Source: Drosophila miranda (Eukaryota > Arthropoda > Insecta > Diptera > Drosophilidae). From it: 64,000 nt of DNA. The notes below the pieces were generated by a model. It was not told the DNA's origin, searched no databases, and saw only the letters and a list, made by a program, of their open reading frames with translations. The position numbers and the translations under genes are program-made. The stretch spans positions 3,534,001 through 3,598,000 of the forward strand of contig NW_022881603.1 in assembly GCF_003369915.1 (NCBI RefSeq), given 5' to 3'. Below are positions 46,255 to 58,366 of the stretch, piece by piece; the stretch's first letter is position 1, and each line of letters opens with the position of its first letter.

Positions 46255-46345
46255 CTCGGAAACGCTTCCTTCCGGACGAAACACACATACATTTTCACCA
46301 AAAATCTTATATGCCGCTATATTCATTTTGAGTATCGGGTATAAA
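46255..46345 (-). mobile_element. Helentron 5'-end remnant, diverged
   Basis: About 90 bp matching the first part of the ISY/DINE-1 element on the minus strand (TATACCCGATACTCAAAATG at 46345), with many substitutions. It is much older than the other copies. Confidence 0.7.
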
Positions 46346-49300
46346 ATAAGCAAATGTTTTTACGTTGAATAACTTGGAAAATAAATACTTCATATGTTAT
46401 CACACATGCTGATAGAAATATCAATAATTTTTTACACCAACCTCAAAAGGCACTTCTGTCTTTGTATTGTAACGTCAGTTCATATTTTGGCTTATATCTT
46501 TAGTACCGTATGTTCGATTATTGTAATACAGTTGAGTAGAATACATATTTTTTTTGTTTTTTGTTACATTTGGTCGAACAAATGTAACTGCACCACATAT
46601 TAAGTCTTTCGATAATAGCCAAAATCCATAGATCCTATTATTGTTTGGCATTTACACTGCCACTGTACCTTATTGTCATCTACATTTATAATATGCAGCC
46701 GCATATGCATATGTACATAGTTTATCTGCCGTTCGCTGGCGCCTCCATCTCGCGCTTCTCTTTCTTTCTTTCGCTGTTACCCGCTATTGCTCTCTCGAGT
46801 ATTAGGGCACGTGCGAATCGGCCCGTCTGCCCTTCACTTGAGTGCAGTACTCATCGTCTTGGAGCTCAGTAGCTCAACAAAGTCCATTTACTATTATTAT
46901 GGAATAATCTATAAATAGATCGTGGAATATGCTGGCGTACTCGTCGTTCTCTTTCGTAGTGATCAGACGCGCTTTTAATTTGAATAAACAGCCGGTGTTT
47001 TCTTAAATAAACTTTAATTAACTTCCTAACCAGCCTAAAATCTGGAATTATATTCTACTCCGCGAGTGCATGCCTTTTGTTTTTTGTTAAAACATTATTA
47101 AACTACATATTTATTTTTCGGCGTTAGCTTGTCGTGTTTGTGTTGTTGCAGTGAGTACGCACTATATTGCATTACAGCCAGCTCTCGTCTTGTAGCTTTT
47201 GTTGTATTATCACTCTCTCCCTCTCTCTCTCCCACTTACCACCCTCTCCAAGTGTGCAGCAGTTGATCTCGTTTGCCACTCCAAGGGCAACGGCAGCTGC
47301 TGGCGATGCAGATTTGTAGCCGAATTCATCACCTCGGAGAACGTGCAGCCAAGTACGTCTGCAGCGTCCGTGTCCGTGGTGTCCGCAAGCTCGCTTCGGT
47401 TGGGCGGGAGGAGGGCTGCGTTTTACCTGGTGTCACACGGGCCACTTGACGGTGCAGTCATTGCATGTCAACGTCCAAATATTGTACGCCCGCGTACATA
47501 TGTATGTACTTATTAAATGTCAGCATGCCTAAAAATAACCAGAATTCTCTACATTATTCTAGGATTCTAAGTAATGTGCATGTTGGTGTGTCGACAGTTG
47601 GAAACCTACAATTTTAATTGGCGAAATTTCTGGCAGGGTCATGCAATGTTTGGAGATAGTGATAAAGATAAGGAGAGAGAAGCAGACAGTTTGTGTCAAA
47701 TAGATTGCAAATTACTCAAAATAAACACAATTTAGAATACATTGGCACACATTTGATCCGCCGCTCAAACCTTCCTTTGCAGTCTCTGCAGAGTTGTCTT
47801 TAGACATGCCAACCTAAATCAAACCAAAGACAGAGCTAACGACTCACTGACGAACTCACTCCATCACCCTCATTACCCTCATCGTATGTGTGTGTGTGTG
47901 TGTGTTTGTGCTGTCAGAGCTCGTAAGTCAATCACCATCATGGCGTACACTTTACCCCTTTCATTCGCCATCAGTCCCACCTTCCACAGATTGTTAGCTG
48001 CCGGCATTTGCGCTTTTATGTCTGGGAGCAGCCGGAGCCCGGGACCAGAGCCAGTTCCATTTATGACGAGCGCACGTGCAGTTTTGCCGGAAATCCCTCT
48101 CTGGCGAAGGGCAGAGCTCCAGCTCCAGCTCCAGCTCCAGCTCCAGCTCCAGCTACCAAACCGTTAGACGTAGCATAGGCCAAGGCGCCGTTGCTATGAG
48201 TCGCATGCAAGCGTGAGTCCTATCCTACATATGCAAATTGCCCCGTTTCGCGTGCACCCGGGTGCTAATGAGTTCGAACCTGTTCCGAGTGTTGGTAACC
48301 CTACCCCCTGTCCACCGTCGCCCGCATATTAGCGGAATGGAACGCGGTAAAAATTGCCTAATTTGTTTATCTGCTGTTTAATTTCTGTTGTGCACCATTA
48401 GTGGTTGCGAATGGGGCACATCCGACCAGCCGCAATCGCAATCGAATAAAAACGCCCTCCTGTTCCAGTTCCTTCAAACGTTTGGCGTGTGTCGGGAAAA
48501 GTCTTTTTTGTGTTTGGCAATTAGTAACCTGGTAACTGCTTCGAGAGCCGCTCGGGAGGTTAGAGATTCGGGTTGGTGCGTTCAGTATAACACATTTTAT
48601 GGCTACTTTTGCATTAAAGATGCGGCTTGAGAAACTCAATCAATCATCGAAAGGAAATGTACCCTATAAATCTTCAATTTACGCTTTAAAGCCTGTGTCG
48701 TAGCCTGTGTTAAAGAACTTATTGCGATTGCCGTGTATGAAAATGGTTGCTTCCTTAAACGTCTTATTTCTGCTGTCACAAGTTATAAAAGTATGATAAG
48801 GAGGAATCATCTCGGACGATAAGGAGGAATGACTACAGATGGGATTAATTTACCTTTTGTGTTCATATCAAATGGCTAATCTAGCCTTTAAAAACAAATA
48901 CCCTTAAAAGTAATAAAAATATTTTGTTGTATTCTATATTTTTAATAATTTTGTTTTTATGTTTTGAATAATACAAAAAATGAATTAGTAAGTATCAATA
49001 TATAAAATATTTTTTAGAAACATATTCTGGTGCTTAGGGTTGTATCTTAGGATCCGAAAACAGCCTCCAAATCTCCAAATTCTAAAAAATTTTGAACGTT
49101 TTGAGGAAACCTCTGAACCAAAATAACGTGCAGTAGAACATTAAACTCAAGAGGAAACACCCGGACAAAAATTCAAAATACCAAAAAATCTAGAAATGAA
49201 TTTGTGAGACAAGTCAAATTCAAATCATGTAATAATTAATTTTCATAATTTAAAAAACAAATGATTTGTTATCCTTTTAAAAATAAATCTGCAGTCGTTA

Positions 49301-50058
49301 AGGGTTTCTTGTCTATCGATGAAAGATGTCCCAGGATGATGCTTGAATAAAAATAATAATTTTATAGGGCTTTTGTTTGTTATTCTTTTTCACATGACTT
49401 TATATGCAAACAACACTTTTTATTTTGCTGTACGTACCGTAGAGCGAACAACTTTAGCGGATTCGTTTATTTAATTGTAAAAACTAGGCATTTTTTGCAC
49501 CGAGTGCAAATTTAAACCAAATTCTGATGTTGCGCAAGCGAAAACCTTATAGTGACATTGAATGCGTGCATCTCTATATTAAATCGATATCAAAACTGAA
49601 CAAAAGGTAGTGACAAGGTGAATGATAATAGATTCAAAAAATGCTTCGAAAAATTAATTAATATGAGATAGATTGGTCGTTTCACATACTACATATGTAA
49701 CACCAAGAGAAACTGGGGTTATACTCTAAGGAACATCAGCAAAGGTACGATTTAATAGGCTTTAGAAGAAACAAATGAAATAGTTTATTTTGACTACAAC
49801 TATTGCTATAAGAGTGGCCTCCACTGTTTGAGATGGCGGGGACACAACTCACATACATATGCACATGGCCTATTCCAATTCCTTACGGCCGTTTGCTCAA
49901 TTTTGTATTGTTCCCCGGCCACTTGGCCCGACCATTTGGGAACAATGAGGAGTCGTCAACAGGGCACGTGACTTGACAGTTATTTCATTTTAATAACTTC
50001 ATATATATGTACACATGTAGATATGAATCTGTGTACGGACTTACATACAGAGATAACC
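46346..50058. other. Gene-free host DNA
   Basis: About 3.7 kb without a convincing exon. It contains a (TG)n run at 47886-47905, a CAGCTC repeat at 48113-48155, and very AT-rich sequence at 48900-49700. The open frames (up to 105 codons) have low-complexity or shadow composition. It could be intronic or regulatory. Confidence 0.5.
48113..48155 (+). repeat. CAGCTC hexanucleotide repeat
   Basis: About seven tandem copies of CCAGCT. Similar CAGCTC patches recur near 62876-62915 and, as the complement, near 57763-57790. Confidence 0.85.
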
Positions 50059-51011
50059 AGGGGGAACGTTGTAAGTTGCTGCGGACACCGCAACTCTACA
50101 TGCAAATTGATTTGTTCCTTTTGGCTATAAAAATTATCTGATCTGATCCAGATTCAACAATCTGATAGATATGGTCGTTATCTATGATTCTGCGTTTTTA
50201 GTTTTCTCGAATCTGCAATAATGTGGATGCAACAGATTTTCGTCCTTTGTGGGAGCGGAAGGGGGTGGGGCGAAATTTTGAGATATACGTTTTATAGTGA
50301 GATCTAACAAGAGTGCGGATACCAAATTTGGTTACTCTAGCGTTAATAGTCTCAGAGATTTGTGGATGCCCCAGATTTGTCGAAATTTTGACACAAAACG
50401 GTCAAGGGCCGATACCACAGGAGTGTGGATACCAAATTTGGTTGCTCTGGCTCTTATAGGTTCTGAGATCCTTGAACTCATATTTTGCAATTGGCAAAAA
50501 AGACCATAAAACCTGTGTGTTAGAGAGAGACAGAGCGAGAAAGAATGAAATTGTTTTCTTGATTTTGGCTATAATAATTACACGATCTGGTTCAGATTTT
50601 GCACTCTGGAAGAAATAGTCAGCCTCTACGATTCTGCATTTTCTCGTATCTTTGAATTTGTGGATGCCACAGATTTTCGCCATTTGTGGGGGCGGAAGTG
50701 GGCGGGGCAAAGTTTTGAAATATACTTGTAGCAGTGACATATCACAGAAGTCCGGATATAAAACGTCGTTGCTCTAGCTCTTATAGTCTTTGAGCAATAG
50801 GCGCTGATAGGGACCGACAGACGGACGGACGGACGGATGGACAGACGGACAGACAGACAGACAGACAGGGCTCAATCGACTCGGCTATTGATGCTGATCA
50901 AGAATTTATATACTATGTGGGGTCGGAAACGATTCCTTCTGGACGTTACACACATCCATTTTCACCACAAATCTAATATACCCCAATACTCATTTTGAGT
51001 ATCGGGTATAA
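50059..51011 (-). mobile_element. Helentron copy 9, left arm of the inverted repeat
   Basis: Minus orientation; 5' end at 51011 (TTATACCCGATACTC on the minus strand), GTCC patch near 50818-50868. The hairpin end is kept at 50059-50100, but the internal inverted repeat and about 150 bp are deleted just inside it. A further short deletion lies near 50378. Confidence 0.88.
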
Positions 51012-51350
51012 AAATGTATATATGGATCAAAGTTAGGGGGCCAGAGCGAAGTTTGCATACGCTGCAATCGAACAAAACTTTCGCGATAAAAAGCAATCAA
51101 AGTGTTTAAAAGTTATTGGCTAGAGCGGGGCGGAGACAGGGTCGAGACATGGCCAAGAAGACCTCACAGGTGTCGCAAGGCAAACGATCAAAAGTCATCA
51201 ACTTCAAAGAGGAATCGCGTGCCTTAGTGGCTCGAAGTAATTTCCCCCACGAAAGCACAGCACCCACATCCATATGGCAACACTTTGCCGCTGACTACGC
51301 TCCCTCTCGGCCCGTGCTCCTTGACTGTACCCCGCCGAGTTGCTGGTGGC
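51012..51350 (+). repeat. Inverted repeat, left arm (non-Helentron part)
   Basis: About 340 bp that recur in reverse complement at 51687-52020 with only a handful of differences. It holds an open frame (MAKKTSQVSQGKRSKVINF from 51149) that may be chance. With Helentrons 9 and 10 the full arms are about 1.3 kb. Confidence 0.88.
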
Positions 51351-51686
51351 AAACGTTTGTGCGTACGTAAATCTGTAAATCACAGTCTAATCGAAATATC
51401 CATCTTCGTACGTGCTTCTTTTTCTATACAAATTATTTGCTCGGGGAAGTCTTTATGACTTTGTTACCGAGATATTGTTTGCGAAGATATTTCAACCAAT
51501 CTGTAAAAATAGCTACTCTAAAATTGATCACTCCTTACAGTGATCACTGTTGGCGATTATGGTGGCACAGTCGTGTCACGCTGCCATCACCAAGCCTTCC
51601 GCCTTGCGTGCCGCCTATCATAAATCCAAATCAGAGCGCTCCAATTGTAACCCACCGGTGATGGCGGTGGAGACGTGGGTGTCATC
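51351..51686. other. Spacer of the inverted repeat
   Basis: 336 bp unique in the window. A frame beginning ATGGTGGCACAGTCG near 51556 runs into the right arm (AQSCHAAITKPSALRAAY). I do not recognise it. A short palindrome TGATCACT...AGTGATCA lies near 51526-51547. Confidence 0.6.
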
Positions 51687-52020
51687 GCCACCAGCAACTC
51701 GGTGGGGTACAGTCAAGGAGCACGGGCCGAGAGGGAGCGTAGTCAGCGGCATATGGCATATGGATGTGGGTGCTGTGCTTTCGTGGGGGAAATTACTTCG
51801 AGCCACTAAGGCACGCGATTCCTCTTTGAAGTTGATGACTTTTGATCGTCTGCCTTGCGACACCTGTGAGGTCTTCTTGGCCATGTCTCGACCCTGTCTC
51901 CGCCCCGCTCTAGCCAATAACATTCAAACACTTTGATTGCTTTTTATCGCGAAAGTTTTGTTCGATTGCAGCGTATGCAAACTTCGCTCTGGCCCCCTAA
52001 CTTTGATCCATATATACATT
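51687..52020 (-). repeat. Inverted repeat, right arm (non-Helentron part)
   Basis: Reverse complement of 51012-51350. Differences include one substitution in the GGCAAACG stretch and a small change near 51751-51758, where the left arm reads ATATGGCAACACTTTG. Confidence 0.88.
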
Positions 52021-53097
52021 TTTATACCCGATACTCAAAATGAGTATTGGGGTATATTAGATTTGTGGTGAAAATGGATGTGTGTAACGTCCAGAAGGAA
52101 TCGTTTCCGACCCCATATAGTATATATATTCTTGATCAGCATCAATAGCCGAGTCGATTGAGCCCTGTCTGTCTGTCTGTCTGTCCGTCTGTCCATCCGT
52201 CCGTCCGTCCGTCTGTCGGTCCCTATCAGCGCCTATTGCTTAAAGACTATAAGAGCTAGAGCAACGACGTTTTATATCCGGACTTCTGTGATATGTCACT
52301 GCTACAAGTATATTTAAAAACTTTGCCCCGCCCACTTCCGCCCCCACAAATGGCGAAAATCTGTGGCATCCACAATTTTGACGATACGAGAAAACGCAGA
52401 ATCGTAGAGGATGACTATTTCTTCCAGAGTGCAAAATCTGAACCAGATCGTGTAATTATTATAGCCAAAATCAAGAAAACAATTTCATTCTTTCTCGCTC
52501 TGTCTCTCTCTAACACACAGGTTTTATGGTCTTTTTTGCCAATTGCAAAATATGAGTTCAAGGATCTCAGAACCTATAAGAGCCAGAGCAACCAAATTTG
52601 GTATCCACACTCCTGTGGTATCGGACCTTGACCGTTTTGTGTCAAAATTTCGACACACCTCTTCCGCCCCCGCAAAGGACGAACATCTGGGGCATCCACA
52701 AATCTCTGAGACTATGAACGCTAGAGTAACCAAATTTGGTATCCGCACTCTTGTTAGATCTCACTATAAAACATATATCTCAAAATTTCGCCCCACCCCC
52801 TTCCGCCACCACAAAGGACGAAAATCTGTTGCATCCACAATATTGCAGATTCGAGAAAACTAAAAACGCAGAATCATAGATAACGACCATATCTATCAGA
52901 TTGTTGAATCTGGATCAGATCAGATAATTTTTATAGCCAAAACGAACAAATCAATTTGCAGTGGCTACGCAGCGCCCGACGTCACGCTCAGACTGATTTT
53001 CTGTCTCTCTCGCACGCACTCTTTGTCGTGTCGTTTAATATTAGCGGCGTATGCCGGAGGAGAGCCATACTGACTAAGTATCGGGTATAAATGTAGA
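52021..53097 (+). mobile_element. Helentron copy 10, right arm of the inverted repeat
   Basis: 5' end TTTATACCCGATACTC, GTCC patch near 52168-52220, internal inverted repeat near 53077-53090. It stops just after GTAGAG, losing the hairpin and tail. It shares diagnostic bases (GACGAACATCTGG, CGACACACCTC) with copy 12. Confidence 0.88.
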
Positions 53098-53407
53098 GGG
53101 TGTAATAGTTTTGGTAAGCAACTGTTAAGACTCCAGAATTGTTGCTGGAAAGCTCATGTTAGTTGATAGCTTTCAACGGCACTATAAGCTTTTCATGTGA
53201 AAGCTTTGACGTAACATTATACAAGTGAGTGCTTTAACTGTAACAGTAGTTCCTTAAAGCTGTATAAAGCACCATCCTAATGTTATGCTAACATAAAGCT
53301 TCAAGAGACGGTTACTTTTTGCAAAGGACCTTCAACGGTACTTTAAACTTTCAGTATAGAGTACTTCCAAGTCGAATGATCCCAACCAAAAATAGTAAAA
53401 ACCTCAC
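53098..53407. other. Unassigned AT-rich segment between Helentrons
   Basis: 310 bp with several variants of AAAGCTT/AAAGCT (for example near 53190, 53205, 53260 and 53297). No gene seen; it could be a fragment of an unknown repeat. Confidence 0.4.
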
Positions 53408-54603
53408 TTTTTATACCCGATACTCAAAATGAGTATTGGGGTATATTAGATTTGTGGTAAAAGTGGATGTGTGTAACGTCCAGAAGGAATCGTTTCCGAC
53501 CCCATAAAGTATATATATTCTTGATCAGCATCAATAGCCGAGTCGATTGAGCCCTGTCTGTCTGTCCGTCTGTCCGTCCGTCCGTCCGTCCGTCTGTCCG
53601 TCCGTCCGTCCGTCCGTCCGTCCGTCCGTCCGTCCGTCCGTCCGTCCGTCCGTCCCCTTCAGCGCCTAGTGCTCAAAGACTATAAGAGCTAGAGCAACGA
53701 TGTTTTGGATCCAGACATCTGTGATATCTGTAATATGTCACTGCTACAAAAATATTTCAAAACTTTGCCCCGCCCACTTCCGCCCCCACAAAGGACGAAA
53801 ATCTGTGGCATCCACATTTTTAAAGATACGATAAAACCAAAAATGCAGAATCGTAGAGGATGACTATATGTTGTATATATGGATGACTATAGAGTGTAAA
53901 ATCTCAACCAGATCGTATAATTATTATAGCCAGAATCAAGAAAACAATTTCATTCTTTCTCGCTCTGTCTCTCTCTAACACACAGGTTTCATGGTCGGCT
54001 TTGCCAATTGCAAAATATGAGTTCAAGGATCTCAGAACCTATAAGAGCCAGAGCAACCAAATTAGGTATCCACACTCCTGTGATATCTGACCTTGACCGT
54101 TTCGTGTCCAAATTTCGCCACACCCCCTTCCGCCCCCGCAAAAGGACGAAAATCTGGGGCATCCACAAATCTCAGAGAATATTAAGGCTAGAGTAACCAA
54201 ATTTGGTATCCGCACTTCTGTTAGATCTCACTATAAAACGTATATCTCAGAATTTCGCCCCACCCCCTTCCGCCCCCACAAAGAACGAAAATCTGTTGCA
54301 TCCACAATATTGCAGATTCGAGAAAACTAAAAACGCAGAATCATAGATAACGACCATATCTATCAGATTGCTGAATCTGGATCAGATCGGATCATTTTTG
54401 TAGCCAAAAGCAAGAAATCAATTTGCAGTGGCCACGCAGCGCCCGACGTCACGCTCAGACTGATTTTCTGTCTCTCTCGGACGCACTCTTTGTCGTGTGG
54501 TTCAATATTAGCGGCGTCTGCCGCAGGAGAGCCATACTGACTTAGTATCGGGTATAACTGTAGAGTTGCGGTGTACGCAGCAACTCACAACGTTCCCCTC
54601 GTT
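53408..54603 (+). mobile_element. Helentron copy 11, complete, expanded GTCC tract
   Basis: All landmarks are present. The GTCC/GTCT tract runs about 53554-53654, roughly twice to three times the length in other copies. A small duplication (GATATCTGTAATATG) lies near 53725 and another near 53868-53890. It ends CCCCTCGTT at 54603. Confidence 0.9.
53554..53654 (+). repeat. GTCC microsatellite within Helentron
   Basis: About 100 bp of tandem GTCY units, mostly GTCC. This position varies in length between DINE-1-type copies. Confidence 0.9.
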
Positions 54604-54807
54604 CATTATCATGTCGACAATCATTTTATTTTCTAATCAGCCACTTCGTGATTTGAATGATTATTGAAACAATTATTGGGGCAATTGAAATATATCAATG
54701 GCTGGCAGAAGGCGTCAGTTGGCAAGCGCCATTAATAGGCACCATTAAACTGCCCCCAGGAAAGCAAATAACAGAAGTTTGGCTTCAGGGGAAGGAAAAC
54801 ACACAGA
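54604..54807. other. Host segment between two Helentrons
   Basis: About 200 bp of AT-rich, non-coding host DNA. Copies 11 and 12 point toward each other's 3' ends across it. Confidence 0.5.
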
Positions 54808-55890
54808 AACGAGGGGGAACGTTGTGAGTTGCTGCGGACACCGCAACTCTACATTTATACCCAATACTTAGTCAGTATGGCTCTCCTCCGGCAGACGCCG
54901 CTAATATTGAACGACACGACAGAGTGCGTGCGAGAGAGACAGAAAATCAGTCTGAGCGTGACGTCGGGCGCTGCGTAGCCAGTGCAAATTGATTTGTTCC
55001 TTTTGGCTATTCAAATTATCTGATCTGATCCAGATTCAGCAACCGTGTAGATATGGTCCTTATCTATGATTCTGCGTTTTTAGTTTTCTCGAACCTGCAA
55101 TATTGTGGATGCAACAGATTTTCGTCCTTTGTGGGGGCGGAAGGGGGTGGGGCGAAATTTTGAGAAATACGTTTTATAGTGAAATCTAACAAGAGTGCGG
55201 ATACCAAATTTGGTTACTCTAGCGTTCATAGTCTCAGAGATTTGTGGATGCCCCAGATGTTCGTCCTTTGCGGGGGCGGAAGAGGTGTGTCGAAATTTTG
55301 ACACAAAACGGTCAAGGTCCGATACCACAGGAGTGTGGATACCAAATTTGGTTGCTCTGGCTCTTATAGGTTCTGAGATCCTTGAACTCATATTTTGCAA
55401 TTGGCAAAAAAGACCATAAAACCTGTGTGTTAGAGAGAGACAGAGCGAGAAAAAATGAAATTGTTTTCTTGATTCTGGCTATAATATTTATGCGATCTGA
55501 TTCAGATTTTGCACTCTAGAAGATATAGTTATCTTCTACGATTCTGCGTTTTTAGTTTTCTCGTATCGTCAAAATTGTGGATTCCACAGATTTTCGCCCT
55601 TTGTGGGGGCGGAAGTGGGCGGGGCAAAGTTTTGAAATATTCTTGTAGCAGTGACATATCACAGAAGTCTGGATCCAAAACACCGTTGCTCTAGCTCTTA
55701 TAGTCTTTGAGCACTAGGCGCTGAAGGGGACGGACAGACGAACAGACGGACGGACAGACGGACGGACGGACAGACGGACAAGAATATATATACTTTATGG
55801 GGTCAGAAACGATTCCTTCTGGACGTTACACACATCCACTTTTTTCACAAATCTAATATACCCCAATACTCATTTTGAGTATCGTATAAA
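54808..55890 (-). mobile_element. Helentron copy 12, nearly complete, altered 5' end
   Basis: Minus orientation. 3' tail AACGAGGGGG and hairpin at 54808-54850, internal inverted repeat near 54854-54866 (ATACCCAATACTTAG, one substitution). The GTCC patch near 55730-55780 directly joins AAGAATATATA, losing the ATCAATAGCC segment. At the 5' end GGGTATA has become GTATA. Confidence 0.88.
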
Positions 55891-55926
55891 AAGTAGAACA
55901 CCCCTAACATCGAATTTTTAAGGGAT

Positions 55927-56000
55927 AGGCCCCGGCGAGATTCGAGCTCACGATCTCCTGTTTACTAGACAGGCGCTTTAACCAACTAAGCCACGGCGCC
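55927..56000 (-). tRNA. tRNA-Thr (anticodon AGT)
   Basis: On the minus strand from 56000: GGCGCCG acceptor strand, GTGGCTTAGTTGG D-arm (A box), and anticodon arm CCTGT-CTAGTAA-ACAGG with AGT. A T-arm GTGAG-CTCGAAT-CTCGC and 3' CGGGGCC plus T follow. No intron. Two oddities: the T-loop starts CTCGAA rather than TTCGAA, touching the B box, and the acceptor stem has one G-G opposition at the fourth pair. It could be a weakly transcribed or decaying copy. It lies 36 bp from Helentron copy 12, so its flank may have been replaced. Confidence 0.88.
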
Positions 56001-56488
56001 CTCGAAAGCTGCTCGGCCAGAAGAGTGCACAGAAGTTGCCCTGCCGAAAGCGACCGTGCTGAGTCAGAGAAGAAAATTCATAACTGTAAATACAGAATAC
56101 CCTGTATGTGCGAGAGAGTCAGCATACACTTATCTTTCGAAGAGGCAAAAAGTTCTATTGTGGCAGAGAACTAGTTGTGTAATCTATGCCATATTTATCT
56201 ACAACTTGTGCCGTATCGTTTGCCGAGACGACAAAGTATTTATAAGTAGACGACGACGTATCTGTTTGCTATTTAAATACTCGCTCGCTCGTTCGCTCAC
56301 TAGTTGCCCTCTTTGTGCAGCTGGGAGGCATGTTTGCCTATTTGAGGCAGGCACTGGGATTGGGAATGGGAATGGGCTGGGTCTGGGTCGGGCTCTATGA
56401 AGAACTGAAGAAAAATGCAAATGTTGTCGCTTTGGCCAAATGGAAATTATTTGTACTTTTGCGGTTGATTCACACACACACACACACT

Positions 56489-56528
<40 letters not shown>

Positions 56529-58366
56529 TAGAGCAAAGTTGGGCACTTGAAATGTATCTTTGAAATTGCTAGAAAACAGCCCAAGGCAGAAGGCTTCTTT
56601 CTCTACTGCTGCTACGTCTGTTGATTCCTTCTTTTGGTTGGACAGCGGCTTTTTAGCAAGTTGGGGAAGCGTTTTTGGTTTTCAATGGAGCAGGAAAGGC
56701 ACGAACCGCCAAGCAATTGCTGGAACGCCGTTAGAACTGAATGCCATTTCATCAGGAGAACGGCCATGGGTCATTCGCCTGCCTGGGAATTGTGTGGCAG
56801 CAAAATGGGGAAAAATGGCCGATCAATCGGACGGCCCTTTCGGGGGCAGAGCAAACGTGTTACTTGGATCTGTATCTGAGCTTTGGATGGCCCCAATAAA
56901 TCACACGATTCTCTACGCACAACTTGCTGAGCCCTGTTAGGCACATTACAGAACTGAACGGCATGCGGATGATGGCTCGGCTCTATTCCCCCCTCCCAGC
57001 AACAGTTTAGCTGGACGTGGACACGACTAACTTCCGAACGTTTACAAAACTAATTGCCCGAACTTAGTTGCTCATCAAATTGCCGCATCATTTTACGCAG
57101 ATTTTTATCGAACTAACCCCTGTTCAGACCCAGTCTCAGTCTCAGTCCCAGACCCATTACACCAGACACAGTACAAGCTCTAGACCCGGCCCCGGGCCGC
57201 GTACTCTCTATGACTACCACTAGGGCCAGCCAGCGAATGAGCCAAAAAGTATCTAATGTGTTTCCTGTGTTTTAGCCATGTAACAGCCCGTTGATTGTCT
57301 GTGCCTGCCCCTGTGTCGGTGTCCGTAGCCGTGTATCTGCGTACCACCCTATTCCAAGGGGAGTATCGTCATCTGATGGAAAGGAAACCTCGGTTGCATA
57401 TACTCGTTGCTCTCTTCTGTGGCATAGAGTATACGCTGTTCGTTTTGTCGTTAACCATTCCCCAGGGCCTCTCGCCGCTTGTTAGAGCATTGTAATTTGG
57501 CATTGGCATTGGTATTGGGAAGCTAGAGCCGCTTTTCAGCACATGACTCCAATAATTCGTATTCGCTCTTCTGTCCCCTTGCCAACGCACTCCCGCTCTC
57601 CTCCTCGCGTTATCTTGCATCTTACTCAATGCGAGACCCATGTCGATCCCTAGTCCAGGACCTCCTGCTTCACCGCACCCTCTCACCCCCTCGTCAAATG
57701 CGCAGCAATTGAGTTTTTACGCATTTCGACAACCTCCAAAAAGGATATGGGATGCTGGAGTCATGAGCTGGAGCTGGAACTGGAGCTGGGGCTCGGGCTA
57801 GAGAAGGACGATGAGGAGTGGAGCCAGAGCACGATAAGGATTTCAGCCATTCCTGCCGGCGCTAAGCTTCGGGCTGTCAGCTTAGCTTCCTCGCTATGTC
57901 TTTTTCTGTGGTGGGGATTTGCTTCGTTTTTTTTCGAATGGGAGGTAAAGGAAAAACAAATCTGCTTTTGTTTTATCTGATGCCGCTTCCTATTTAGCCG
58001 CTGGCCATCTTATTCTGGTGGGAATGCGTGCACATTTGGGTGGCGTCGAAAGTCGGATTAGGAAGCCTCGAGTGTCCATGATATCCCCACTTTAAGGCCA
58101 TTTTCGAAGAGTTGAAATTTTGTAATTATAGTACGAGTATTATGGGGAAACAGACACGGGAATGGGCCTCAAAAGAGCCATTAACGCCGCAAACGTCTAT
58201 AACCCTAATTGGGCGACAGTTCCAAAGCAATTACAAACAGACCCTACCCCTACAGCCCTCCGCCAGCACGGCGGAAAGTCCCTCAATAAAGTCGGAGAAT
58301 AAAAATCAACATTAATTGCCAAAAGTTTAGAGTTCAGGGAGAGGGCGGAGAGCACTCCAGGAGCAC
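56001..58366. other. Gene-free host DNA
   Basis: About 2.4 kb with a CA run at 56471-56489 followed by GA units to 56523, and GGAGCT-type repeats near 57763-57800. Frames up to 126 codons (for example 56560-56940) overlap on several frames and lack domains. I see no exon with confidence. Confidence 0.5.
56470..56524 (+). repeat. CA and GA dinucleotide repeats
   Basis: A (CA)n run of about nine units, then ACTCACGG, then about 16 GA units. GA-rich runs of this type can also be GAGA-factor or dosage-compensation sites. Confidence 0.9.

Noticed and set aside
53554-53654. Regular short repeats as a possible CRISPR array
   Set aside because: 4-bp units without spacers in a eukaryotic transposon; this is a microsatellite.
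56560-56940. 126-codon forward frame
   Set aside because: Overlapping frames of similar length, no domain, no splice or start evidence, and an unremarkable composition.
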